A DNA stretch of 64,000 bases from positions 28,218,327-28,282,326 of the forward strand of contig CM017558.1 of the NCBI GenBank assembly GCA_007844125.1, in the 5' to 3' direction. Each line of letters opens with the position of its first letter. The stretch's first letter is position 1. The translations under genes and the position numbers were made by a program. Below are positions 36,711-50,012 of the stretch, piece by piece. The DNA comes from Sinonovacula constricta (lineage: Eukaryota > Mollusca > Bivalvia > Cardiida > Solecurtidae). Under the pieces are notes generated by a model. It did not search any database and had not been told where the DNA came from. It saw nothing but the letters and a program-made list of their open reading frames with translations.

Positions 36711-39400
36711 TAACTTACATTAATATATTTAATAATATAGGATAACACCTACATAAACTTAAATAAGACAATATCCAACCGATATCATATCCAAATCAAA
36801 CAATAATTAAAATTTCAAAAACACAAAACACATGGTGGTGTGAAATCTCTTTAAAATCTGAACAGTCCTAGCAAGCTTATGACTGCTCTTTGTTTAAAAG
36901 CATTATACCTCTAAGAAATTATTTCTTAAAATTTTCACCAGTGAAATGTTTTCTACTCCTGATTAGTGCAGTCACTTTTTTACACTAAAAGTGGATATAC
37001 AATTATGAACAAAATAACACATAACGGGTAAACACCGAACGAACTAATCAATAAGTCAAAAAGATGGTGGGTAGATGAATAAACGGTAGACTCATAAAGA
37101 CCCTGCCAAAAGTAAGGCATCCGACATAAACCCGCTATCACACCTATTATATCATAAAATACATACATGTAAAATAATAATATAATAATATATATATGCA
37201 TGTATATTGATAGAAATCCATTTCATCTCTCTTCATTCTTGTAGGGATGGTATCCGACACTTTGCCTATGTCAAATATGTGTAACAATATCTAACGTCTG
37301 TGTGGGGTATTTGGGCATAATTTCATACTTTACTTCAGTCTAGGCTTAAACGATTATAAACAGTATCTTCATTTTGGGCAGTAAAACTTGTTCATCAATT
37401 TTAATATGTTCATTCTTTTCAAACCTATAAATACGAACAATTGGAATTCCTGCTAAAAATAGACATCGACGTCAGAATATATGAAGTGGATGAGCAGAAA
37501 CATGAGTGGTCACGTGGCTTTTCTAGTTAAAAAGAACTTACTGTGCAGCGAGGCTTTGGTAGGAAATACATGTTATTGACGATTGTGGCGTTATGGTTCA
37601 CTTTTCACGCAGGTTAGTGACATCAAAAAACAAAATGCTTGAGATCTGTTTAGGTAACATTTTTTTATTTTGTAGTTTTACTGAACATATTTTGGTCCAA
37701 ACAGTCGGTTACAACTTTTAAACGGGTATATTAACTAGGTACCCACTAAATGTCCAATTTTAACCATACTTCCGGCAAACAACGTTTAAGCCATGCTTGG
37801 GCAACATGGCCGGGTCTCGACAAAATCCGAAAGGATGTTCTGACCCTCAATAAACAAGTTCCAACATACCGACAGATTTATAGTTGTTGCTGTTTTATGG
37901 CTCTTCAAAGGAGTTCTGTTCATGTCATAAATGCTATTATTATCAGAACTGTTCTTATCATGCACTGATGATTATACGAAATTTGAACGGTACAAAGCTG
38001 CGATTTTAGTGTTTTTGTTTCTTTTTTTAGAAGAATAAACTCCATGGATTCGGAGTATATATACTTTTTTTCCATAATTTATGTTTAACTATACTTAAAT
38101 CAGGAACTAAGATTTACGCGGTAGTATCGCTTTAAAGTAGTTGTCAATCATATTTCCCGCCAAATTTGAAATGAGCCAGTTCGGATGCACCATAGGATTC
38201 TTTTAAAGTCGTACTAGTTACGCCGATATTTTAAAGTGAAAAAAAAAGTACGGAAAAAGTGTGTAAAAATTTAAGCTTGGGTTGATAATTCAGTAATTTT
38301 AGTATATAGTTTATGATATATATTTTAGTAGATTATTAAATGAGTTGAAGGTATTTAATATCTCCTAGGTATTTAATTGTGAAGGTGGGGATTCATCTTT
38401 TCTGTCTCATCACAAAACATTGTTCATAGGGTCAATTTCTCATGCGCAGATAGAGTGTCTGCTAACTTGCTTGATTTTCCAATGATTAAATATATCATTT
38501 TCCACTAATGCCCGTAAGGGTAATATTTTCAGTAACTATACTGATATATATATATAGCGATTGATTTATGCGATTATGGGAGAGTATATAAATGGCTTTC
38601 TTATACTAAAAACACTTACTAAGGACCATTTCGGTTTTAGCGGAAATCAGTTAAGGTCAGAACAATTAACACATCCGGTCAACACGCTATACGTAGGGAT
38701 CAAACCAATCAACATGACGAACGGCTAAAAATCCTACTTCCTTTAAGATTAGTTGTGTCATAAAAGTGTCACCAATTAATTGGAATTAACACACGTGCAC
38801 GTGATTAGGTGCGCAGGAAAATGTACGGAAGTTGCGAGGGCATGATGTCAGATGTTCACTGCTATTTATGATACTAGCACATTGTTTCGACAAACACATT
38901 CACACCTTAAACGTTTTATTACATTAATGGCAGAAGAATAGTGTCTTAATATTAATTTGCATTCTACACATGTGAACGTACTTTTTATTGAATTTTCATC
39001 GAACACTAAATTGCTTTTAAGTTGTTTTTTTTATATTCACATAAATGTGTATACAATTTTAAAATAATTGTGCGAACAGACTATTTTAGTGTTGATTGTG
39101 CCCAGTGATGACATAGGTAAGCTAGCTTAACAATTAACTTACTTGTCGGAATATTAGAGATGATTCGATACAGTCCAATTATATATTAACAATGTACATT
39201 GTATATGAGCCGTATCATTCAAAACCCATATATGAAAGATATAACTTGTCCTTATTTTCCATAAAAGCATGGGTAAATAACCAGAACCACTTCGTTAATT
39301 TGCGTGTTAAAATATGCTCACCGATAGTATGCATGTACCGGAAATGTAATATAAAGTTTATTTTCTGCTTATAACCAGAAACCTTTTTCTCTTTTTGGCA
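36711..39400. other. Segment present only in TIR copy 1
   Basis: About 2.6 kb missing from the sister element, whose sequence jumps from its subterminal region to the LINE flank near 42415. No gene was recognised. It is either the element interior lost from copy 2 or a later insertion. Confidence 0.4.
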
Positions 39401-39740
39401 TTTAGATTTCCGGTGAACTATAGAATGAGTATGATACTGTTATGAGAAAATTGTTTCAATGTATATTCGTTTCAAAGAGTTTTGTGACGGAACAGTACAA
39501 TTCTTCTTGTGTTCTTGTGTTACGTTACCATACTATACGTTCCGTAACGCTACAACGGTCTAGTCATAAGCGTTACGTTCCGTTATGGTACGATGTACCA
39601 TTTGCGATGTGACTCGTTACGTTACTTTACGACAGTCCTATTTCGTTACACGATACGCTACGTTACCCTACGATACCTTTAAGATAGAAATACGCATAAT
39701 ACACGATGTTTTGGACAACTGGTACGGTGCCACGACTGTA

Positions 39741-42298
39741 AAATGAATGTATATTGTAAAAACATTAGACATATTTTTAAAAATCGCTTGCCTCAAACAC
39801 CTAAATTAAACGAATAAGAAATTTACTTGAGTCTTACTAAACCCACTTAATAAATGAACTTTGAAATTTAACTGAGTCTGAAACTTGAACTATTGGCATT
39901 CACTGTCGCTGTAAATATTCTGCCAGTTGAGACTTGCACTTAACTTTCACCCTGATCAGTTTGGTTACACAAAGAATAACGATTTAAAAGATAAATACTG
40001 TATATAAGTCAACGTCATTTTATTAAAGACCTATACCAACATTAAAGTTAATTTGCAATGTGTGCCAAAGAAACATAGGGAGCAAAATTAATAAATTAGA
40101 AAAAAGCAAATCCGAAGCTAAAGAATTATGAGGGCACACTTTCAACCAACAAGTCTTTCTAAGCCAACGCCACATTATAGTCTAGATCAGCTGGTTATAA
40201 AAAAAGATATAATATGTGGAAATTTCTTCTGAAACAATTTGTAAATGTAAGTCTTATTGTATATTAATTTGATCAAACATGGACATATTTGTAGAAATGG
40301 TCATAATGTTACTGGTGGTTCATAGGAGACCCTTCTCTAGTCAAAATATGTAGCTGAGAAAAGGATATCAATAAAGGAGGTTGGGTGGCACTGAATATTT
40401 TACACTGACTGCGCGAAAACATGGGATAGCATAGAAATATGCATTAAACTGAACCAGTACGGTCGAGATCAGTCCATCGTCGCACATGTGACGAGTGTTT
40501 CTTAAAAAAGAAAGCAAACGGATCATCCCCTGAAGTTTTCAATATCTAATACCGATTATTGTTACACTACTTTCAACAGTCTTTTTATGTAAATCATCAT
40601 CAACAAAATGGATATCCATGCATCAATGCACACGCGTTTATTTGACTATTTGATTTTACAAATAAACAGTACAGTAGGTTTATCATTCTACTCGTTAACG
40701 CTCCATTTGTGAACCTTTTACCAGAGCATTGAAAGTTATAAGTCCGTCAAAAGAAACCCACCTGACTTCCATGAAAACTTAAACGAGAATCTACATTTGA
40801 TATAATTTCAGCCTACTCTATTCTAGTATTTCAATTAGCTTGGAATGGACAAGTGCAGATAGTTGGTGGCATGTTCAATAAACTGTCAGAGTACCCGAAA
40901 GGAAGTTTAGGTTTTCTTTTGACATATGTTTCCATGAAAGGAAAGACACATTTCTGAGCATACGCATCAAACTGTTTAAATGTCAACAAGTTTAACTGTT
41001 GCACCAGTTGAAATCGGGTATTTCAGTTAAGACCGTTCGCTGTTGGTACGTGCGATAAGTACCAAACGCCTTTCTTTCAACGTGCGGTAGTGGTTGTTAG
41101 AAAAATAATTGGCTTAAAGACTCGGGTATAAACAATTCAATGTCTCCCATGTGCTTCAGCAGTTCGGTTCAAAGACTCGTGTATAAACAATTCAATGTCT
41201 AGCCTGTGCTCCAACAGTTGAAAAAAATATGTCGAGACGTTTCCAGGACTCTTCCTGCGTGAGTTCCTGTCCAGTTTGGCAAAAAGAAAAGTGGGAAGAT
41301 TTTCTAGGTGACCGGCGTTGCCGGTGACCTAGACATTCTCCGTGATGTTCTTCCAGCGCAGTAGATGAGCGTCGCTGTAATGATCATAGTTGGTCGTTGA
41401 TATGTATTTAAAGAGATCCGTGATAAGAAATCTTACATTCATGTGTTATCTATCATGGGTAAATTAAGTAATGCTTTCTACTGGGTCATGCTGGTGTCAC
41501 ACAGTGATGGGATTACCAAGGAAAAATTATAAAGAAGTTACTACCTTGGAATCGTTAGTCGGCAAACAGATTCAACTGAAATTTTTTAATCACTGAATTA
41601 CAAAGTTCATCATGAATCTGAAATTGCAAAAAAACACAAAACAACAAAACCACTAACAATACAAATTTAACTTACTAAGCAGCGGTGTGGACTGAGAACA
41701 AAGTAATGAAGTACAAAATATAAAATGAATAATAACACTTTCCACTTTCCTTTCGGTGAAGAAGTAGTACATTTTCTTATATTAGTCAGTAATGATGATG
41801 GGATTTTTAAGGCTGTGTCGCCTTTTATACTGTTTTGTCATTCTATTATCTTATACAATAACATTTGCTAATTTCCCTACTGGCATTTAACGACCTCTTG
41901 CACTTGCATGACTGCATACATAACACGTATGTTGTGATTGTTAGCATTATTTTTCAGAAATAGATCGAGCATTTCTAACGCCACACGAGCCGTTAAGAAA
42001 GGAGCAGATAGTAAATTTTGATACGCTACAAATAGCAAGTATTCGGACCACCATTAAAAAAGAAACAACCGTACTAAGTATTTTAAGATGACAATGTACA
42101 ATTGATAGTTAATAATAACCCATTGACCAAATGAAGGCAAACACATTATAAGGTGTTACCTTAGGTAAACACGGGGCAACCCTCAACTGACATGCTGTTC
42201 TGAGTATTTAACATTGTGAAAAGATGCATTCTTTAGCTTCGTTTCTATAATCATAATGTACATGTACTTTATTAAGCTTAATAATTATGATCTGTAGA
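39741..42298. other. Intergenic duplicated DNA in copy B
   Basis: Counterpart of 2490-4589 joined directly to 13193-13870, i.e. the locus without the HECT element. A short direct repetition of AGACTCG...GTATAAACAATTCAATGTCT occurs near 41115-41205. No gene was found. Confidence 0.5.
41303..41333. other. Empty insertion site in a near-palindrome
   Basis: Holds the single GACCGG (41310-41315) that is duplicated around the HECT element in copy A. The site is a 14-bp inverted repeat with one mismatch around GTT (TCTAGGTGACCGGC / GCCGGTGACCTAGA), able to form a hairpin. Confidence 0.8.
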
Positions 42299-42479
42299 TA
42301 CAGTCCTGGCACCGTACCAGTTGTCCAAAACATCGTGAATCGTGCGTATTTCTATCGTAAATGTATCGTAAAATAACGTGGCGTATCGTGTAACGTAATA
42401 GGCTATGATATCGGTTGGTTATTGTATTATTTAAGTTTATGTAGGTGTTATCCTATATTATTAAATATATTTATTTTAA

Positions 42480-43934
42480 TTTATTTCTTCTAAATAAATA
42501 AGGACGGCGTTTTTTTATTATTGCTGCTTTGTCGTTTGGGGGGTGGGGGGTGGGGGGCTTTATTTTCTTCACCTAGGTAGCTGTATCCGAGTCTTAATAT
42601 TCAATCATAGGCTTTATTATGATAGTGACTTTTGACCTTGGAGTTCCAATCTCCTTAATCATAATTATGCTTATGTTTATATTCTTTAAAAATATCATCT
42701 GCTTTCTTTTCAAAATGGCTTAACATACTGGTGTACGTTTATTTGATACTCAATCCGATTGTTATCAGGGTGCCATTAAAGGAGGCCTTTTTCGCTATTT
42801 TGTAGGCAATTTCACTACCTACAATTCCTATCTGACTTTGTATGTAGACAAGGCGTATTTCTGTGCTATAGTTATTTTTGTCATGACAATAGACGTATAT
42901 TTTTTATTATTTCTTGTTTGTTCGTTCCTTTAATTTGTTGAAGAACTGGTAATGCACTACATGAGTCGGTATATATGTCTATAGTCCTCTCCAGGAGCCT
43001 CCTGGAACATGTACTTAGTGCTATATTTATTTAAGTAATGGAGAATGGTTGGTTCTAGCATAATGAGTCAGGGCTTTGTTCTTTTTTGATAATTATACTT
43101 ATTTTTCCTGAAAATTGTTCTTTTTCCATAATGAATTCGTGTGAGTATTCATAATTGCTGCTCCTTTTGGTGTAATTATCAACCAATACTTCGGCGTTGT
43201 CTATCGGATTTACTATCGTTTTATAATTAATGATGAATCGTCGATTATGTTGTGGGCTGTACTTTCTGATTCTTTTCTTTTTAAATTATAATTCTTTACT
43301 GGATGTCCTATGTGTGATGTTGGTACAAAACTTTCCCCAACCAGACATAAACTGTCTGAAACGCTTGTAAGAACTAAGAGAGCCGCGGTAAGTATTTATT
43401 GTTGATCACATTTTATTGATTATAATTGCCAATAGCATCTTAATATAGAATGCTTACTGTCTAGTTTAATTTAATTATTCAATTTAATTATTTAATCATG
43501 TTTATGATTCTTTTGATTACAATCATAATTACTCCTGCTTCTATAGTATTTTTGTTTGTATCCTTGCTACCATCGGTGTAGATGTGGATGTGAGTAGCGG
43601 TATTTTAGTACTAAGGGGATAATCTTTCATCGATTATGTCTATTAAGATTTGATCCCTACATGGAGGTGTTAATTGGTAGGCTTTTAGTTGGCTTGGCTA
43701 CTATCCTACCCTGTTAAATATATATTTACATGTAATTAATGGGTTTCGTAGCCAAATTAAGCAGGCCCAGTACCTTATTTGTATTTGGTATGTTATACAA
43801 TGTTCTCCTATCGCTTCGTGTATTTGTTCTGTGCGCGAGTAATCGTATTCCCCAAATATAATTTTAATAGCTCTGTTTTGAATTCGTTGTAGGTTGTCAA
43901 GCAATGTTGTTGTTCCGATCGACCCATATGCTAT
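42480..43934 (-). pseudogene. LINE ORF2 3' fragment (RT end and RNase H), decayed, sister copy
   Basis: The minus strand encodes VYGIIAYGSIGTTTLLDNLQ with QNRAIKIIFG, then IHIYTDGSKDTN (RNase H active-site region) and IGIVGSEIAYKIAKKASFNG. It is the inverted sister of 35451-36710, better preserved around YTDGSK. Its 5' end is split from the rest of the element by the nested LINE. Confidence 0.68.
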
Positions 43935-43945
43935 TATACCATACA
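43935..43945. repeat. LINE target-site duplication, 5' side
   Basis: TATACCATACA, repeated at 50002-50012. Confidence 0.8.
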
Positions 43946-44398
43946 CTGTCATACTACTTTGCTTAATGCTACCTTGAATCTCAAAGATCATGGTCAGCGA
44001 AGAAGAGGTTTTTTGTTCAACATATTTCTTGTTCAAGAGGATGTATTCAATCATTATGAGCCATTCTAAGAGATCTACGCATGGAAACTGATCGTAATTG
44101 TGTTTTTTTCTGTATCGTTCTTTGTTGATATCATTGGCGCGCATTCGTGTATGTTTTGATTTTCGGATTAAAAATGGCGGAAGGCGGAAGACGCGCACAA
44201 AATTTTGAATATGCTCTGAAAAAAATTAATATCTGCAATAAAATAAGTCTTTTTTTTATTCAAAGTGTTTTCATAGTATCTCTAAAATAATTTTGTGAAT
44301 TTTGTGAATTTTTGACGTGTTTTATGTGTTTTTCGTGGACAATGAATTTCGGAATACAGACACAGAATAGAGTTCGGATACTTTAAGATAGCGATGAG

Positions 44399-45181
44399 AT
44401 GGATTGTGATAAAAACAAAGTGCCTTGTTCTATGAATATTACAATGGACGATTTTGTAAATGCATCTTTTGAACATAAACTTAACTACATGTTTGAGGAA
44501 TTAAGAGGAATCCGAATTAAGCAGGTGAACTGCTGACATAGATTAGCTAGCTTCGAGCAATCGCTTACAGGTATGAGTGAAAGGCTAGTACAGGTGCCTA
44601 ACGTGACAAATTCGCAATCGGAATTCATGAAGACGCTGGCATATAGATCAATAGACATTGAAGCCAGATCACACAAAAACAATTTGATATTCCGAGGAAT
44701 ATCAGAAAACAGAGGTGAAAATTGTTTTCACCTCGTTAGAGACTTTCTCGCTAATCACCTTGATGCTGACCTAAACCGGATGTACATAGCGCGAGCCCAC
44801 AGACTCGGTAAGATTGACAGCAGGAAAAACACACAGCGCCGCCCAATCATAGTTCATTTTCGTGACTTCTGTGATATAGAGGACATTATAAGCAAAGTCA
44901 CGATGCTAAAGGGGTCAGGATTTTCGCTAGATTTTGACTACCCCAAGGAAATTCAGGATGCGAGCTCACGACTCTGGCCTGCGTTTAAGCAAATGAAGCG
45001 CGAGTGTCTGGGCGCAAGAGTGCACATTGCATATCCCGCAAAACTAGTGAAAAATGGGCAACTGATACAAGATGAGTTACCAGAGTGGTTAAAGTATACG
45101 GGCGCCAACAGACTTGAACATGTTGAGAAAGTAGGGCGCGAGCAAGAAAGCCTGCAAAAATGTACGAACTGGTCGAAATAA
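44399..45181 (+). pseudogene. LINE ORF1, RNA-binding (RRM) protein, interrupted
   Basis: ATG at 44399 opens a frame broken by TGA at 44534-44536 and resuming to 45181. The part from 44573 encodes the L1-ORF1-like RRM: NNLIFRGISENRGENC, a helix, ARAHRLGK, RRPIIVHFRDF, MLKGSGFSLDFDYP and a C-terminal domain with AKLVKNGQLI. Such proteins coat the LINE RNA and act as chaperones. A second open stretch, 45160-46008 in another frame, may be its continuation after a frameshift near 45170. Confidence 0.75.
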
Positions 45182-46008
45182 TGGCTACTTACCCAGAAAT
45201 CCAATACCTGTTGACATGCATGTCGGTAACGTCCTGCTCACAGATGCACCCACAGACCGTCACAGCTCCAGCTGCTGACGTCACTAGGGCACCTCAGTCG
45301 TGTCCGACAGCACAGATGCAGCCCATGAACTCCACATATACACAACAACAACAGCTGACAGGAGCGGTCCACACTGTGCGACACGTGCAACCCCTGGCTA
45401 GCGTGCCACACGAAACGCCGATCCAGACTCCGATGGCCGCCGCTGCACCCACGATGATGACGACGCGTACGGCCACCATGACACATGCGTCAAGCAGGTG
45501 TACAGACTGCGCAACAACATGGACGCAGCCACAGACGTCGGATGCCTCGTCCATGCCACCTCCACCAGGAAATGTAGTCGCACCTGTCGATTTATCATCG
45601 CACAACGCAAACACACAAACACACACGCAGACATTTAAACTTGATGATCCACGTCTCAAGCACTTCTCTCATTTAACGCATGTCACCAAAACTTAGTCTG
45701 TCGCCGTGGTAAGCTCAGCTGCAAACATTAACAGCCAAACAATATCAAACACTGATTCCAACACAAACAATTCACTTCCCACACATATCCAACACCAACC
45801 TCCCCAATACACCCAGCAAGAAATAAACGCTGTGTCTGAACGGTCGTCCAAGTCGCCTGTGAAGGGGCGACCACGCATTGCACGGGCTACATCGAGGTAC
45901 GAAAAGCGGCCAGAATCAGCCAGGCCGTATAAGAGGAACGCTAGCTTTTCCCAGAGTAAACAACGTGTCGCTACTAAAATGACACTCCGGATTCCTAGAG
46001 TGCTATAA
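45160..46008 (+). pseudogene. LINE ORF1 C-terminal extension or linker, broken
   Basis: One frame, split by TAG at 45694-45696. It is low in complexity: Gln, Thr, Pro and Met rich, then a basic stretch with SPVKGRPRIARATSRYEK and RPYKRNASFSQSKQR. No fold was recognised; it could be a nucleic-acid-binding tail of ORF1. Confidence 0.5.
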
Positions 46009-46094
46009 GTAGACAGCCGGGTGTGGGAAACCAGCCAGAAGAGCAAGCGTCACAGCAGGGGAATTCCCAGGTCGACCCAGATGTCGGACACTAG

Positions 46095-49000
46095 GACAAC
46101 GCCGAGAAGGTCTCGCTTCGCTGCGCGCTACTTAACGTTCAGGGACTTTGTACTAAACGGACAAATAAATTATTGTCACCCGAATTGAAGCAAATATTTG
46201 ATACGCATGATATTGTTTTACTTACAGAAACATGGACATGTGAATTTTCTGAGTTATATGTTGAACACTTTGAATGTTTTGTTTTAAACCGCACAGAAAA
46301 CTTAAAAAACAGTAAACGTGCGTCTGGTGTACGAAATGACTATGTTTCAAATGATACACTATTGTTTTGTAGCAATGATGATATTATATGTATCAAGATT
46401 AATGGTCAGAAATTAGGGCTAAATATTGATTTGTTTGTTTGCCTTTGTTATGTCATTCCGGAAGACAGTAGTAGACAATCTGTTTTAGAAGTTCACACAT
46501 ATGACAGACTGATTGAGTATATCGGCGAATTAAGCTCTAAATATGAACACGATTTTAATTTTGTTTTGTGTGGAGATCTTAATTCACGCACAGCAGATAA
46601 CCCCGATTTTGTATTAGATGATAACCTATTAGATTATTGCATGGATGTAAATACCAATATACAATCACAGGACCGCTGTACAAATAATAACGGTAATAGA
46701 TTATTGGAATTGTGCAAGCAAACCGGCTTACGTATTATGAACGGTCGTGTTTGTAATGACCGAGATATTGGTCGCTATACTTTTGTTGGATCGATAGGAT
46801 CTAGTGTCGTGGATTATGTTATCGCAACCCAGAATTTGTTTAGGAATGTGACATCTTTTAATGTTCATGAACCGAATATTTTGTCAGACCATTGTGTTGT
46901 TGATTTTACATTAAGCTTTGATATTTTAGAAAATAATAACTGTGCATCTATTGATGAAGGTTGTGTGTATCAAAATGTTGAATATAAATATGTATGGAAT
47001 AGCGAAAAGGTTGATCAGTACCATGCAAGATTGTCATCTGAAGAAACCTTAGTCAAATTAAATAATCTTTCACAAAATGTAAATACAGCAAACTGTTATG
47101 TTGATATCGACGCCTGTATTAGTGAATTATCTTGTGTTATAGACGGAGTTGTATCCCCTCTTTTAAGAAGATGTTTAAAGAAACCTGTTGTTAATGATGA
47201 TAATAGTTTAACAAATAGAAATAGTACCAACCGACGGTATACCACAGAATGTGAAGACTATCGTAGATGTTTTTATGCTGCCCTAAATGTATATAGAAAT
47301 GAGAAAACTGATGAAAGCAGATTAAGGATGATTAAAACACGTTCAGATTACAAAAAATGTATACGTAGAGCAAAAGTTGATTACGACAAAACTGAAACTG
47401 ATAAATTGTTGTTAGCCCGTTCAAATAATGCTAAGTTGTATTGGAGAATTCTTAAAGGCTCTTGTGGCATAAAATAACCTAATATAAACATGCCTAATTT
47501 TGAATTGTACTTTAAAGCAATTAACTCTCCAGATAACCACTTTTTCACTGCAGATGAAGATGTTTTGTTTTTTAATGAACGATATGAACAAAATAGACTA
47601 AATATTATGTTCGATGAATTAAATGTTTGTATTTCTCAAAATGAATTATTACAAGCAATTAAGCAGCTAAAAGCCAATAAGTCAGGTGGCCCTGATATGT
47701 ATATAAATGAACTGTTTATACATGGCAAGAATGTTTTAATGCCACACTTGTTGTTACTATTTAACAAAATGTTCGACAAAGGGTACTTCCCGTACTTCTT
47801 GGACTGATGGTTTTATTATCATATTAATGATGTGAATAACTATCGTGGTGTTACTTTACTTAGCACATTAGGGAAATTGTTTACACGTATATTAAATAAT
47901 CGTTTGTGTAATTGGGCCGAATCGTATCATGTTTATATTGAAGCTCAAGCTAGCTTTAGAGCCAAGATGGGTACCACTGATAACTTGATTGTGTTACATG
48001 GTCTTATAAATCATATGATTAATAATTGCAAACATTTATATTGTGCCTTTATATACTTTAGTAAGGCTTTTGATTATGTTAATCGTGATAACTTATGGTT
48101 CAAGTTAATAAAACTTGGCATTAGAGGAAGAGGAAGTATGTTGAATATTGTAAAATCTATGTATAATAATGTTAAATCAAGAGTCAAATTTATGAATGAA
48201 TTGAGTGATAGCTTTCACTGTAACCTAGGAGTAAGACAAGGCGAGTGCTTATCGCCTTTTTTATTCGCTATGTTTCTTAATGATATTGAAGATGTATTTG
48301 TTCAAAATGGTGTAGATGGTATTGAATTGCATATGTTTAAAATGTTTTTGATTTTATATGCAGATGATATTGCTATATTTGCAAATAGTAAGGAACAATT
48401 GCAAATTAGTTTAGATTTATTGTTCTGTTATTGTAATAAATGGGAATTTTCTGTTAACACGTCAAAAACTAAAGTTTTGATATTTAGAAAAGCTGGAAGA
48501 TTACATGCAAATGTTGAATTTCAGTTTGGCGAACAAAAGTTGGAAATTGTAAGCAAGTTTGTATATTTAGGCTTAGTATTTACTACGGGTGGATCCTTTT
48601 CTGATGTCCAGAGTACATTAGCAGGCCAGTCTATGAAGGCCATCTTTGTATTAAATAAATATTTACATAGATTTACAAGTATATCTGTTAGACATAAATT
48701 AGAACTATTTGATAAATTAGTTTTGCCAATTCTCACTTACGGCTGTGAAGTTTGGGGTTTCCATACTGCAAACTCAATAGAACGTGTACATTTACAATTT
48801 TGCAAACGATTTTTAGGTGTAAAAAATGTACTAAAAATGACTTTGTTTATGGAGAACTTGGACGAATGCCATTGCAGTTATATAGATATTACCGCATTGT
48901 TAAATTTTGGATTAAAATATTGCATTGTGAAGAAGCAAAATATATTATAATTGTATATAATACTATGTATAACGATATGACGACTAAACATAATATTGTT

Positions 49001-49555
49001 AATTGGTGCTCTCTTTTACGAGACTTATTGTTTCTTATAGGACTACCTGGAGCATGGTTCTTTCAAGATGTTGGTGATGATAAGCTCTTTCTTAAGAAAG
49101 TTAAAACGCAAATAAACGATATAATTTTACAGCACTGGCATACGCGTGTAGACTGTTCGAGTCGAGCCTTATTTTATAAACATGTCGCTGACTTTAAATT
49201 CCAACCCTATTTAGATAGTTTGATTATAACTAAACGTAGATATAACCTGACACAACTTCGATTGTCATCACATAGATTGTGTATAGAGACAGGGCGGTGG
49301 AAGAAGCCTATTTGTACTCCTTTAGATGAACGTAAATGAATTATATGTCATACTGTTGAAGATTTCATTTAGTATGTGAATGTAAAATGTACGATTTTAT
49401 AAGAAAGTCTTTGTTACCTAAATATTATTGGAAAAGACCAAATATGTTTAAATTTATTGAATTGATTAAATCCGACAGTAAACATATGATAAATAAGATA
49501 GGCTGTTATGTGCAAAAAGCTTTTGAGATACGATCTCAGATTATGTATAATAATT
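46095..49555 (+). pseudogene. LINE ORF2, endonuclease and reverse transcriptase, broken
   Basis: The endonuclease half (46095-47477) shows LNVQGLCTKR, VLLTETW, LCGDLNSRT, SVVDYVIA and LSDHCVVDF. The reverse transcriptase half shows NNYRGVTLLSTLGKLFTRIL, FSKAFDYVNRDNLW, VRQGECLSPFLFAMFLNDIE and LYADDIAIFAN. Defects visible: TAA at 47475-47477, frame damage and a small deletion around 47790-47830, a frameshift in an A-run near 48835, and TGA at 49335-49337 where a zinc-knuckle-like cysteine (before IICHTVED) is expected. The F-x-D of RT motif A reads F-I-Y, so the catalytic Asp appears replaced by Tyr. The frame ends near 49555. Confidence 0.85.
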
Positions 49556-50001
49556 GATCAAGATATATTCGTATGTATAATATGATGTTTATTGTGTATT
49601 GAAGGCAACAGTTTGTAGATACCTACACAAATGTGCTATATCATTTCCATTTGTTGCCCTTGTATTTTCGTTTCGAGCAAGGGTAGCGCGTAATGGAAAT
49701 GTTTAATAAATATTATATTGTAAATAGTACAAACGAGTAAACAAACAACTTAATACAATTAAAGGCAACATTATGATGCATAATTTGTGTGTTTATATAC
49801 ATTGTTTATATACAATGTTGTACTCTACTTATAATTTATAATCATAACTGTAACAGTGTAACTATTTCATTATCTACATATATATGTATTGTAAAAATGT
49901 TTATACTATGTATATTTATGTATAATTTATATATATTGTAAATATGTTCCACATGGGTCAATGACCTTCTTGGATGTTGAATAAACTTTTATCATTTATC
50001 A

Positions 50002-50012
50002 TATACCATACA
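50002..50012. repeat. LINE target-site duplication, 3' side
   Basis: TATACCATACA, directly after the TTTATCA tail of the LINE. Confidence 0.8.

Larger units (their letters stand above)
34741..39740. mobile_element. 5-kb TIR element with CGTA-rich ends, copy 1
   Basis: Left end TACTGTTCTGGAACCGTAAC; right end, reverse-complemented, TACAGTCGTGGCACCGTACC. The interruption is absent from copy A, where flanks equivalent to 34740 and 39770 meet at about 2475-2490. The first and last few hundred bases are dense in CGTAACG, CGTTACG and ATCGTATCG words. It carries a LINE RT/RNase H tail at 35451-36710. The element is repeated in opposite orientation at 42299-50840. A clear target duplication could not be read, and the superfamily is unknown. 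Confidence 0.75.
43946..50001 (+). mobile_element. Full-length non-LTR retrotransposon (LINE), degenerate
   Basis: Bounded by the 11-bp direct repeat TATACCATACA (43935-43945 and 50002-50012), which occurs once at the corresponding point of the sister TIR element. It has a 5' UTR, a split RRM-type ORF1, and an ORF2 with an apurinic-like endonuclease and a reverse transcriptase. The 3' end is AATAAACTTTTATCATTTATCA, a short tandem tail rather than poly(A). The CR1/L2-like grouping is inferred from the tail and the RT style. Several stops and frameshifts mean it cannot move by itself. Confidence 0.85.

Noticed and set aside
43701..44198. 165-codon minus-strand ORF taken as one RT fragment
   Set aside because: Only the part below 43935 is RT-like. 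Above 43945 the ORF runs into the 5' UTR of the nested LINE, as the target duplication shows.
45238..46046. Minus-strand ORFs over the LINE (45238-45659, 45693-46046)
   Set aside because: Shadows of the plus-strand ORF1 region; Cys/Val-rich composition comes from the complement of Thr/His codons.
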